From assembly GCA_963715445.1 (NCBI GenBank), contig OY970240.1, positions 1,612,001-1,676,000 of the forward strand: a DNA stretch of 64,000 nucleotides, written 5' to 3'. The notes under the pieces are model-generated. The model was given only the letters and a program-made list of their open reading frames with translations, was not told where the DNA came from and made no database searches. How positions within the stretch are numbered: position 1 is the first letter of the stretch; each line of letters begins with the position of its first letter. The position numbers and the translations under genes are program-made. This document shows positions 50,053-64,000 of this stretch, piece after piece. Source of the DNA: JAAYBF01 sp963715445 (GTDB lineage: Bacteria > Actinomycetota > Thermoleophilia > Solirubrobacterales > Thermoleophilaceae).

Positions 50053-50475
50053 ATGGCCAAGAAAGTCCTGACACTCATCAAGCTGCAGGTTCCCGGTGGA
50101 GCCGCCAACCCGGCGCCCCCGGTGGGTCCCGCGCTGGGCCAGCACGGTGTGAACATCATGGAGTTCTGCAAGGCGTTCAACGCCCAGACGCAGAACGACA
50201 ACGGCACGATCATCCCCGTGGAGATCACGGTCTTCGAGGATCGCTCCTTCACCTTCATCACGAAGACGCCGCCGGCCGCCATCCTGATCAAGCAGGCGGC
50301 GGGGATCGCCAAGGGCTCCGGCGAGCCCAACCGCACCAAGGTCGCGACCATCACGCGCAGCCAGGCGAGGGCGATCGCCGAGCAGAAGATGCAGGACCTG
50401 AACGCCAACGACCTGGATCAGGCGACGAAGATCATCGAGGGCACCGCCCGCTCGATGGGCGTGGAGATCTCATAG
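50053..50475 (+). CDS. rplK: 50S ribosomal protein L11
   Basis: A 140-residue L11: N-terminal LIKLQVPGGAANPAPPVGPALGQ with the conserved Pro-rich linker, and a C-terminal rRNA-binding domain ending GTARSMGVEIS. It binds the GTPase-associated region of 23S rRNA. It begins immediately after the nusG stop and is 2 nt from rplA, forming the usual L11-L1 pair. Confidence 0.97.
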   Translation: MAKKVLTLIKLQVPGGAANPAPPVGPALGQHGVNIMEFCKAFNAQTQNDNGTIIPVEITVFEDRSFTFITKTPPAAILIKQAAGIAKGSGEPNRTKVATITRSQARAIAEQKMQDLNANDLDQATKIIEGTARSMGVEIS

Positions 50476-50477
50476 CC

Positions 50478-51197
50478 ATGGCCAAGCACGGCAAGCGCTA
50501 TCGCGACAACCTCGAGAAGATCGATCGGGAGCGTCAGTACGCCCCCGCGGAGGCGGTCTCGATCCTCAAGAGCTTTGGTACCGGCAAGCTGAACGAGACG
50601 GTCGAGTGCCACATCCGCACCGGTCTCAACGTCCGTCACGCCGAGGAGCAGCTGCGCGGCACGATCTCGCTGCCCCACGGTCTGGGCAAGGAGATGACGG
50701 TCGCCGTCTTCGCCAAGGGCGACAAGGCGCGCGAGGCCCAGGAGGCCGGAGCCGACCACGTCGGCGACGACGATCTCGCGAAGAAGATGGAAGAGGGCTT
50801 CACGGACTTCGACGTCGTGATCGCCACGCCGGACATGATGCCGGTGGTCGGCAAGCTCGGCCGGGTGCTCGGGCCGCAGGGCAAGATGCCCAACCCGAAG
50901 GTCGGCACGGTCACCAACGACGTCGCCAAGGCCGTCTCGGAGTCGAAGGCCGGCAAGATCGAGTACCGCACCGATCGCGCCGCGATCGTGCATCTGCCGA
51001 TCGGCAAGGCCGACTTCGAGGAGCGGGCCCTGCTCGAGAACTTCTCGGCGCTGATGGAGGAGATCAATCGCGCCAAGCCCGCTTCCGCCAAGGGGCGCTA
51101 CATCCACACGGTCACGCTCACCACGACGATGGGCCCCGGAGTGCGCGTCGATCCGACCACCCGTGAACTCGCGGAAGAGGCTGCAGCGGTAGCCTGA
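50478..51197 (+). CDS. rplA: 50S ribosomal protein L1
   Basis: A 239-residue L1. MAKHGKRYRDNLEKIDRERQ opens the protein, and the conserved VIATPDMMPVVGKLGRVLGP (near 115) and the KMPNPKVGTVT phrase identify it. It binds the L1 stalk of 23S rRNA and in many bacteria represses its own operon by binding the leader mRNA. No L1-like operator was recognised between nusG and rplK, where no spacer exists. Confidence 0.97.
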   Translation: MAKHGKRYRDNLEKIDRERQYAPAEAVSILKSFGTGKLNETVECHIRTGLNVRHAEEQLRGTISLPHGLGKEMTVAVFAKGDKAREAQEAGADHVGDDDLAKKMEEGFTDFDVVIATPDMMPVVGKLGRVLGPQGKMPNPKVGTVTNDVAKAVSESKAGKIEYRTDRAAIVHLPIGKADFEERALLENFSALMEEINRAKPASAKGRYIHTVTLTTTMGPGVRVDPTTRELAEEAAAVA

Positions 51198-51204
51198 GTA
51201 AGCA

Positions 51205-51350
51205 ACTTCTGCCCGAGACCCCCGGCGAGTCGTCAAGGCGACCGCAAGACCGGGGCAGGTGGAGCACGAAGACCGGCCACCCGCCGTCCTCCGAGCCCGC
51301 CTGTGTGCGGGCTCTTTCATTTTCCAACCAACGAACAGGCGTCGAGTCCG
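51205..51350 (+). promoter_or_regulatory. L10-leader-like 5' region before rplJ
   Basis: This ~150-nt non-coding stretch between rplA and rplJ has the position and GC-hairpin content of the L10 leader, in which L10(L12)4 binds its own mRNA and controls the downstream genes. It ends in the attenuator hairpin at 51293-51323. Fine structure was not verified. Confidence 0.6.
51293..51323 (+). terminator. Attenuator: GC hairpin followed by a U-rich run upstream of rplJ
   Basis: GAGCCCGC (51293-51300) and GCGGGCTC (51307-51314) pair perfectly around loop CTGTGT. TTTCATTTT follows at once. This has the form of a Rho-independent terminator positioned 28 nt before the rplJ start. It would give control of the L10/L12 and rpoBC region. 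Confidence 0.8.
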
Positions 51351-52166
51351 ATGAACAAGGAACAGAAAGCGGCGGTGGTCGATCAGGTCGCCGACCAGAT
51401 CCAGGAGTCACAGGCGATCTTCGCCCTCGACTACCGCGGGATCACCGTGTCCCAGGTGGCGGCTCTCCGAGACCGCCTGCGCGAGTCCGACGCGACCCTT
51501 CGCGTGGTCAAGAACACGCTCACCGAGCGCGCCGCCGACAAGGCGGGTGCCGCGCACCTCAAGACGCTTCTGGACGGTCCCACCGCATTCACGTTCGTGC
51601 GGGGAGACGCCGCATCGGCCGCCAAGGCGCTCGCGGCGTTCCGCAAGGAGCACGAGCTGCTCGAGTTCAAGGGCGGCACCATGGACGGTGTCGAGGTCTC
51701 GGTCGACGACATCATCGCGATCTCGAAGCTGCCTTCGCGCGACGCGCTCCACGGCCAGCTCGTCGGTGTCCTGGCCTACCCGATCGTCGGGCTGGCGCGG
51801 ACGCTGAACCAGCTGATCCAGGGCCTTGCCGTCCAGCTCGGGCAGATCGCCGAGCAGGGGCTCGTGAGCGGGGCTCCTCCCGCCGCCGCCCAGGCCGAGG
51901 AAGCTCCCGCTGCGAAGGAAGAGGCTCCCGCCGAGGCGGAAGCTGCAGCTGAGGAAGCTGCTCCCGCCGAGGCTGAGGCTGACGCTGAGGCGCCGAGCGA
52001 GCAAGAGGCCCCGAGTGAGGCTTCCACGGAGGACAAGGCTGACGAGCCGCAGGCGGAGGCCGAAGAGGCCCCCGCTGAGGCTGAGGAGGCGCCCGCCGAG
52101 GATGCGGACGCCGCAAATGAGATTGAAAGCGAATCGCCCTCAGACGGCGAAGCGAAGGAGGGCTAG
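51351..52166 (+). CDS. rplJ: 50S ribosomal protein L10 with long acidic C-terminal tail
   Basis: The ATG at 51351 gives 271 residues. The core L10 is at about residues 1-175: MNKEQKAAVVDQVADQIQES, GITVSQVAALRDRLRES, TVVKNTL-like VVKNTLTERAA and RTLNQLIQGLAVQLG. It carries L12 dimers on the ribosomal stalk. Beyond ~180 the protein continues for about 90 residues of almost only Ala, Glu, Pro, Asp and Ser. Typical L10 ends near 170-175. The next start follows the stop directly (0 nt). An upstream in-frame start at 51303 lies within the attenuator and is rejected. Confidence 0.95.
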   Translation: MNKEQKAAVVDQVADQIQESQAIFALDYRGITVSQVAALRDRLRESDATLRVVKNTLTERAADKAGAAHLKTLLDGPTAFTFVRGDAASAAKALAAFRKEHELLEFKGGTMDGVEVSVDDIIAISKLPSRDALHGQLVGVLAYPIVGLARTLNQLIQGLAVQLGQIAEQGLVSGAPPAAAQAEEAPAAKEEAPAEAEAAAEEAAPAEAEADAEAPSEQEAPSEASTEDKADEPQAEAEEAPAEAEEAPAEDADAANEIESESPSDGEAKEG

Positions 52167-52550
52167 ATGGCCACCAGCACAGAGAAGTGGATCGACGAGC
52201 TCAAGGGCATCTCGGTGCTCGAGCTGTCTGAGCGCATCAAGGCGCTCGAAGAGGCATTCGGAGTGTCGGCGGCGGCGGTTGCCGCAGCCGCGCCGGCCGC
52301 GGGCGGCGGAGCCGCCGACGGCGGGGGAGAGGCGGAGGAGACCACGGTCGACGTCGTCCTCACCGCCGCGGGCGACAAGAAGATCCAGGTGATCAAGGTC
52401 GTGCGCACCGCGACCGGCCTCGGCCTGAAGGAGGCCAAGGCTCTCGTCGACGAGGCGCCGAAGCCGATCAAGGAGGGTCTCGAGCGCGATGAGGCCGAGA
52501 AGCTCAAGGCCGAGCTCGAAGAGGCCGGCGGAGCAGTCGAGCTCAAGTAG
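52167..52550 (+). CDS. rplL: 50S ribosomal protein L7/L12
   Basis: A 127-residue L12. The N-terminal dimerisation part is MATSTEKWIDELKGISVLEL, an Ala/Gly hinge sits near residues 33-55, and the factor-binding C-terminal domain contains GLGLKEAKALVDEAPKPIKE and ends EEAGGAVELK. It recruits translational GTPases. It starts directly after the rplJ stop and is followed by a strong terminator. Confidence 0.97.
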   Translation: MATSTEKWIDELKGISVLELSERIKALEEAFGVSAAAVAAAAPAAGGGAADGGGEAEETTVDVVLTAAGDKKIQVIKVVRTATGLGLKEAKALVDEAPKPIKEGLERDEAEKLKAELEEAGGAVELK

Positions 52551-52573
52551 CTCTTCGCCGCCGAGCAGGATTC

Positions 52574-52607
52574 GAAGGGGCCGCCACTGCGCGGCCCCTT
52601 CTCGTTC
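52574..52607. terminator. Strong hairpin after rplL, shared with the convergent gene
   Basis: GAAGGGGCCGC (52574-52584) pairs perfectly with GCGGCCCCTTC (52591-52601) around CACTGC, followed by TTCTCGTT on the plus strand. The converging gene stop lies at 52655, so it can serve both directions. It separates rplJL from rpoBC. Confidence 0.75.
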
Positions 52608-52654
52608 CGGGGGGCGCGTTGCGTGTGCGGCCGGCCTGCCGCCAACCGGTGGAG

Positions 52655-52993
52655 CTACAGCGCCTGCGTGAAGACGAGGCTCCAGAAGGCCGCCCCTAGG
52701 GCAGCCGCCGTGGCGCCCCACAGGAGCGCCCAGCCCACGCGCTCCAGCGGCTTCATCTGGGGTCGCGTGAGCCCGAAGATCAGCAGCAGCTCGAGCACGA
52801 TGCTCGCCACGACGAAGACGCCGAGGCCGAACTCATCGGTGAGCGCGCCGACGGCCAGGAGGACCAGCGGGACGATCACGGCGGCGCCCACCGCCGAGAT
52901 GACGAAGACGGCGAGCTCGTTGAACGGATCGCGGTAGATCCGCTCGCGCGGATCGAGCGCGGTGCTCAGCTTGCTCGGAGTGCTCGCCTCCAT
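52655..52993 (-). CDS. Small membrane protein of unknown function
   Basis: The ATG at 52993 gives 112 residues. A soluble N-terminus of about 25 residues (EASTPSKLSTALDPRERIYR) precedes three hydrophobic helices (about 28-48, 55-78 and 88-108). I do not recognise a family. Its stop is convergent with the rplL terminator. It is transcribed opposite the rpoB operon, which it partly shares a boundary with upstream. Confidence 0.6.
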   Translation of the reverse strand: MEASTPSKLSTALDPRERIYRDPFNELAVFVISAVGAAVIVPLVLLAVGALTDEFGLGVFVVASIVLELLLIFGLTRPQMKPLERVGWALLWGATAAALGAAFWSLVFTQAL

Positions 52994-53297
52994 CGGCGAT
53001 CGATCATACGCCGGATCTGCGGTGCCGGCCAAGGGCGGCCGGTGGAAGGCTTGCCGGGCCGACCACATTCGCGCCGAGCCGCTACCCTTATGAGCAGGCC
53101 AATAGTCGTAGCCGTCCCTCGAGCAGTGCTCCGCCCACATATCGCGGAGCCTCGGGACGGGGTCCGTGATGGCCGCGCCCGAGTGTCGCACGGCTCGGCA
53201 CCCGCCCCTCGAAAGGGGGTGGGTTTTACTGTGCTATTCTGGGCGGTCGCGCTTCGCGCCGTCCCGCTTTCCCGCCGAACCTCAAGGAGTTGCCGTC
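52994..53297 (+). promoter_or_regulatory. Upstream region of rpoB: extended -10, shared motif and ribosome-binding site
   Basis: A 304-nt gap. GGGTTTTACT at 53221-53230 is followed by GTGCTATTCT, which contains an extended -10 (TG-C-TATTCT, hexamer 53235-53240). Transcription from there would start near 53247. AAGGAG at 53284-53289 is 8 nt from the TTG start of rpoB. The GGGTTTTACT motif recurs before rpmG. Nothing is seen in 52994-53200 beyond upstream DNA and a GTG/ATG-started shadow frame. Confidence 0.5.
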
Positions 53298-60946
<7,649 letters not shown>

Positions 60947-60969
60947 GCACTCACAACTGCGCGATCGGA

Positions 60970-60995
60970 CCCCGGCCCACCGCGGTGGGCCGGGG
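60970..60995. terminator. 26-bp palindrome after rpoC
   Basis: CCCCGGCCCACCG and CGGTGGGCCGGGG are exact reverse complements with no extra loop bases. It starts 24 nt after the rpoC stop and ends just before ACGTTTG, which is weakly U-rich. It probably ends the rpoBC transcript. Confidence 0.7.
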
Positions 60996-61181
60996 ACGTT
61001 TGCGCAGCCGAGCGGAGCGCCGCAAACCCGATAACGCTCCCGCTCCGAGAGGCCCTGACGGCCTCCTCGAAATCCGAAGCGGCGCCTAGTGGACGGATAT
61101 CCGCTCAACTAGGAAGGCCGGTCGGCCGACACATCGAATAGCGGCCGAGACGCTTTTCATCGCTTCCGGCAACTACATGTC

Positions 61182-62048
61182 ATGACACTTCACCTCGGCA
61201 TCCTCCTTGCGCTCCTCTGCGCGGTAACCACGAACGTGGGCTTCCTGCTCAAGCACAGGGGCGCGGTGGCGGCCCCGGCGGTGCAGCTGCGCCGCCCCGT
61301 TCAGAGCGCGATAGCGCTGTTCCACTCGAAGTGGTTCGCGATCGGCATGCTGGTCGCTGTGGGCGCCTGGGTCCTGCACGTCGCGGCCCTCACATTGGCG
61401 CCGCTGTCGCTGGTCCAGGCTGTGATCTCCGGTGGACTCGTCTTCCTCACCCTGCTGGCGGAGCGCTGGTTCGGCTACGAGGTCGGTCCGCGCCAGTGGG
61501 CGGGAGTCGCCTGCACGGCGGTGGGGCTCGCCCTGCTCGCGGTGACGCTGCCCACCGTAGACAACGACCACGCCTATTCGATCGCGGGGATGATCATCTT
61601 CGAGGCCGGCCTGCTCGCGGTCGGCGCCGTGCTCCTCTTCGCCCCGCGCTTCGGAGGCCACCACGAGCACGGCGGCGTGCTCCTGGGCCTGGCGGCGGGA
61701 ATCCTCTTCGGCGTCTCCGACGTCGCGATCAAGGCCCTGACCACCGGCGTGGGCGTCGAAGGCGCCACGGGGCTCCTGTCGCCCTGGCTCGCCACCTGCG
61801 TCCTCGCCTCGGTGCTCGCCTTCTTCGCGTCCGCGCGCGGGCTTCAGAAGGGGGAGGCGGTTCCGGTCATCACCATGACGAGCGCCGCGGCCAACGTCTC
61901 CGTCATCTCGGGCGGCATCCTCGTGTTCGGCGATCCGATGCCCGGCGACATCCTCGGGATCGTCGTGCAGTGCGTCGCGTTCCTGCTCGTGATCGCGGCC
62001 GCGGCCATGATGCCGGCGCCGCTGCGCGTCGCGCAGCCGGCTGTCTGA
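61182..62048 (+). CDS. DMT-superfamily-like integral membrane protein
   Basis: A 288-residue protein with nine or ten hydrophobic helices in two similar halves. The first half opens with LGILLALLCAVTTNVGFLLK; LTLAPLSLVQAVISGGLVFL (near 68) and VVQCVAFLLVIAAAAMMP near the end are the type of repeated helices found in drug/metabolite (EamA/NIPA-like) transporters. A His-rich loop (FGGHHEHGG) near residue 157 could bind metal. The transported substrate is unknown. It has a 134-nt gap after the rpoC terminator zone and lies before rpsL on the same strand. Confidence 0.75.
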   Translation: MTLHLGILLALLCAVTTNVGFLLKHRGAVAAPAVQLRRPVQSAIALFHSKWFAIGMLVAVGAWVLHVAALTLAPLSLVQAVISGGLVFLTLLAERWFGYEVGPRQWAGVACTAVGLALLAVTLPTVDNDHAYSIAGMIIFEAGLLAVGAVLLFAPRFGGHHEHGGVLLGLAAGILFGVSDVAIKALTTGVGVEGATGLLSPWLATCVLASVLAFFASARGLQKGEAVPVITMTSAAANVSVISGGILVFGDPMPGDILGIVVQCVAFLLVIAAAAMMPAPLRVAQPAV

Positions 62049-62110
62049 GCCCTCGGGCGAGAGGCTGCGTCCGGCTTGGAGCCGCACGCTGCTACCATCC
62101 CCGGCCGCTT

Positions 62111-62506
62111 ATGCCGAGTATCAATCAGCTTGTCCGCAAGGGCCGTAAGAAGCCCAACAAGAAGGTCGCCACCCCAGGCCTCAAGTCAGGCCAGGGGAAC
62201 AAGAAGCGCATCGCTGCCCCGCAGCGGCGCGGCGTCTGCACGCGTGTGTACACGACCACTCCGAAGAAGCCGAACTCGGCGCTTCGCAAGGTGGCCCGCG
62301 TCCGGCTGACCAACGGCATGGAAGTCACCTCTTACATTCCTGGCGAGGGCCACAACCTGCAGGAGCACTCCGTCGTGCTCGTGCGTGGCGGCCGCGTCAA
62401 GGATCTGCCTGGCGTTCGCTACAAGGTCGTGCGTGGCACGCTTGACGCCGCAGGCGTCACCGAGCGCAAGAAGGCTCGCTCGCAGTACGGGGCCAAGGCC
62501 AAGTAG
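62111..62506 (+). CDS. rpsL: 30S ribosomal protein S12
   Basis: A 131-residue S12 from ATG 62111. MPSINQLVRKGRKKPNKKVA opens it; CTRVYTTTPKKPNSALRKVA and GGRVKDLPGVRYKVVRG are the decoding-site loops. Both Lys residues that, when changed, give streptomycin resistance (in PKKPNSA and RVKDLPG) are wild type. A TACCAT element 12 nt upstream may be the -10. The open frame upstream from 61331 is the shadow of the membrane-protein gene. rpsG follows after 4 nt. Confidence 0.97.
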   Translation: MPSINQLVRKGRKKPNKKVATPGLKSGQGNKKRIAAPQRRGVCTRVYTTTPKKPNSALRKVARVRLTNGMEVTSYIPGEGHNLQEHSVVLVRGGRVKDLPGVRYKVVRGTLDAAGVTERKKARSQYGAKAK

Positions 62507-62510
62507 CCCG

Positions 62511-62981
62511 ATGCCTCGCCGCGCAGCAGCCGGGGTTCGACCCATCGAGCCCGACGCCCTCCACGGGTCCAAGCTCGTCCAGCAGCTCGTCAATCGCGTG
62601 ATGGTCGACGGCAAGAAGTCCACCGCCGAGGAGATCGTCTACTCCGCTCTCGAGCGGCTCGCCAAGAAGACGGGCGAGGAGCCGGTCGTCGCGCTCGAGA
62701 ACTCCATCAAGGTCCTCACCCCCGTCCTCGAGGTGCGCTCGCGCCGCGTCGGTGGTGCGACCTACCAGGTGCCCGTCGAGGTGCCCGCCCGCCGCGCCCG
62801 CACCCTCGCGGTTCGCTGGCTCGTCGAGTTCGCGCGCAACCGCCGCGAGAAGACGATGTCCGAGCGCCTCGCCGGAGAGCTCATCGATGCGACCTCGCAG
62901 CAAGGCCTCGCCTTCAAGCGCAAGGACGACATCTACCGCATGGCGCAGGCCAATAAGGCCTTCGCCCACTACCGCTGGTAG
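62511..62981 (+). CDS. rpsG: 30S ribosomal protein S7
   Basis: A 156-residue S7 from ATG 62511. The helical 16S-binding protein shows KLVQQLVNRVMVDGKKSTAE, the conserved VRSRRVGGATYQVPVEVPAR (near 76-95) and the end NKAFAHYRW. It nucleates the head of the small subunit. In most bacteria fusA follows directly; here the next genes are an FmdB-like zinc ribbon and an HdeD-like protein, so the str operon is shortened at least in this window. Confidence 0.97.
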   Translation: MPRRAAAGVRPIEPDALHGSKLVQQLVNRVMVDGKKSTAEEIVYSALERLAKKTGEEPVVALENSIKVLTPVLEVRSRRVGGATYQVPVEVPARRARTLAVRWLVEFARNRREKTMSERLAGELIDATSQQGLAFKRKDDIYRMAQANKAFAHYRW

Positions 62982-63018
62982 TCAGTCGACGCGATAGGCG
63001 TCGCATACCTGCGTCATC

Positions 63019-63050
63019 GGGCCCTCGCGTGCAGAGCACGCCACGGGCCC
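63019..63050. terminator. Imperfect hairpin after rpsG
   Basis: GGGCCC (63019-63024) and GGGCCC (63045-63050) enclose a GTGC/GCAC stem with small bulges. The hairpin lies 38 nt after the rpsG stop. No T-run follows, so termination is provisional, but it would separate rpsLG from the FmdB gene. Confidence 0.4.
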
Positions 63051-63160
63051 TGCTTCCTTGGTCTGCTCGCCTCTCGCGCCGCTGACTGACTGGCTCGCTC
63101 CTCGTTTGTGGAGGCGTCGGCTCCTGGCGTCCTAGCCAGGCTTGCCCCTTCCCGTCGATG

Positions 63161-63166
63161 TAGCGT
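63161..63166 (+). promoter_or_regulatory. -10-like TAGCGT, leaderless start of the FmdB gene
   Basis: TAGCGT ends 6 nt before the ATG at 63173. It is the same hexamer as before tmk and the crotonase gene and lacks a ribosome-binding site. Confidence 0.45.
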
Positions 63167-63172
63167 GGGGGC

Positions 63173-63424
63173 ATGCCGCTGCTGGAATTCGAGTGCGAGG
63201 GGTGTGGGCTGCGGTTCGAGGAGCTCGTCGCCGCCGGAGCCTCGGCGGCGTGTCCCGAGTGCGGGGCGGAGGAGGTGCGCCGCCTCTACTCGCAGGTGTC
63301 CCCGCCGCGGCGGGTTGGGATGAGCCGCGCGGCCGCCCGTGACAGCAACCTGCGGCGGTCCGAGAGAGAGGCGGCGCGGCGCGAGCAGTTCTCCGCGCAG
63401 CGCAAGGCGCGCAGGGAGAAATAG
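63173..63424 (+). CDS. FmdB family zinc-ribbon protein
   Basis: An 83-residue protein whose first 40 residues are an FmdB zinc ribbon: MPLLEFECEGCGLRFEELV with C8/C11-type spacing, then CPECGAEEVRRLYS supplying the second Cys pair. The remainder is a basic helix (RRSEREAARREQFSAQRKAR). FmdB-like proteins are tiny putative regulators or ribosome-linked factors. The role here is unknown. A leaderless promoter is likely. Confidence 0.85.
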   Translation: MPLLEFECEGCGLRFEELVAAGASAACPECGAEEVRRLYSQVSPPRRVGMSRAAARDSNLRRSEREAARREQFSAQRKARREK

Positions 63425-63493
63425 GCCCCTCCGAGTTGCACGCGGTGGTACGGTCGCACCGGTCTGTCGGCGACACGAATCGAAGGAGTCCAG

Positions 63494-64000
63494 ATGGAAT
63501 CCACCGCTCCCGGCGTTCCTGGAATCCCAAAGGGGGCCGCGGTCCTCCAACCCACCAGCTGGTGGGTCATGGCGCTGCTCGGCGTGCTCTCGATCGTCAC
63601 GGGTGTCCTGGCGCTCGCCTACCCGGACATCACGCTGCTGGTGCTCGGCCTCGTGCTCGGCGTGAACCTGCTGCTCGCCGGGTGCCTGGGGGTGATGGTG
63701 GCCGTCGGTGACGAGAGCGCCGGTGGCGGCATCAGGGCGCTGCAGATGATCGTCGGATTCTTGGCCGTGCTCGCGGGCCTCGTCTGCCTCGTCAGGCCGG
63801 GGGCGAGCGTGCTGGCGCTGCTGCTCGCGGTCTCCTTCTGGTTCGTGACGATCGGCATCGCCGATCTCGCGCGCGCATTCGTCGAGCCGCAGGGACGCGT
63901 GCTCTCCGCCCTGCTGGGCGTGGTCGGCATCGCGGTCGGAGTGGTGCTCGTCGCGGATCCGGACATCGGCCTCGAGACGCTGGCCCTGCTCGCCGGCATC
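63494..64000 (+). CDS. HdeD-like (DUF308) membrane protein, 3' end outside the window
   Basis: The ATG at 63494, with GAAGGAG upstream, opens a frame that stays open for 169 codons to the window edge. The product has at least five hydrophobic helices, with WWVMALLGVLSIVTGVLALA and TLLVLGLVLGVNLLLAGCL near residues 23-60 and PGASVLALLLAVSFWFVTIG further on. The repeated short helix pairs match HdeD/DUF308 acid-resistance membrane proteins. The C-terminus is missing, so length and family cannot be fully checked. Confidence 0.75.
   Translation, partial: MESTAPGVPGIPKGAAVLQPTSWWVMALLGVLSIVTGVLALAYPDITLLVLGLVLGVNLLLAGCLGVMVAVGDESAGGGIRALQMIVGFLAVLAGLVCLVRPGASVLALLLAVSFWFVTIGIADLARAFVEPQGRVLSALLGVVGIAVGVVLVADPDIGLETLALLAGI

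Noticed and set aside
53166..53297. ATG at 53166 as start of rpoB
   Set aside because: It would precede the extended -10 and ribosome-binding site; the conserved protein begins at the TTG at 53298.

Overview
The window looks like the chromosome of a high-GC actinomycete. The class Thermoleophilia (Solirubrobacterales/Gaiellales-like) is my inference, from the gene set and from GTG/TTG starts even on rpoB, rpoD and sbcC. Supporting markers are a class II (B12-dependent) ribonucleotide reductase paired with NrdR, a DUF6328 protein, a holin-like/DUF3618/DUF4235 trio, and an MptA/FolE2-type GTP cyclohydrolase. There is no rRNA, CRISPR array, transposase or integrase.

Layout. 0-15 kb: a surface-polysaccharide locus. 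A Wzx-type flippase, a DUF268 protein and an FkbM methyltransferase sit beside a ten-gene minus-strand run (14926 down to 3190). That run holds DUF6328, Wzt, Wzm, a small unknown protein, a GT2-GT4 fusion, two GT-C-like membrane proteins, GDP-mannose 4,6-dehydratase, a GT2 and a CgeB-like glycosyltransferase. Six of its junctions overlap by 4-8 nt. 15-29 kb: DNA maintenance and nucleotide metabolism (sbcDC, greA, an SMR pump with its TetR regulator and operator, nrdR-nrdJ, a sugar-nucleotide epimerase, tmk and the DNA polymerase III delta-prime gene). 29-33.4 kb: accessory DNA with a Cys-cluster ORF, a GGDEF protein, a hicBA pair boxed by a 24-bp repeat at a tRNA-Thr 3' end, a 1-Cys peroxiredoxin and a protein resembling phage thymidine-hypermodification enzymes. 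33.4-39 kb: small envelope proteins, a crotonase without its catalytic glutamates, pgsA, mptA and the principal sigma factor. 39-48.7 kb: a PD-(D/E)XK nuclease ORF running into tRNA-Tyr, tRNA-Thr(GGT), a secreted excalibur-nuclease, a proline-rich repeat protein and several oxidoreductases. 48.8-63 kb: the core gene-expression cluster rpmG-secE-nusG-rplKA-(L10 leader)-rplJL-rpoBC-rpsLG. 63-64 kb: an FmdB zinc ribbon and a truncated HdeD-like membrane protein.

How the parts work together. The first block would build a glycan from GDP-sugars and polyprenyl-linked sugars and export it through Wzm/Wzt. The nrdR/nrdJ and tmk/holB blocks supply and use dNTPs. The last third is the transcription-translation core, with an attenuator-like leader before rplJ. 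Many genes carry a TAnnnT element 6-10 nt before the start codon and no Shine-Dalgarno sequence, which suggests widespread leaderless transcription. The least explained items are the hypermodification-like protein, the nuclease/tRNA-Tyr overlap and the tRNA-flanked hicBA unit.
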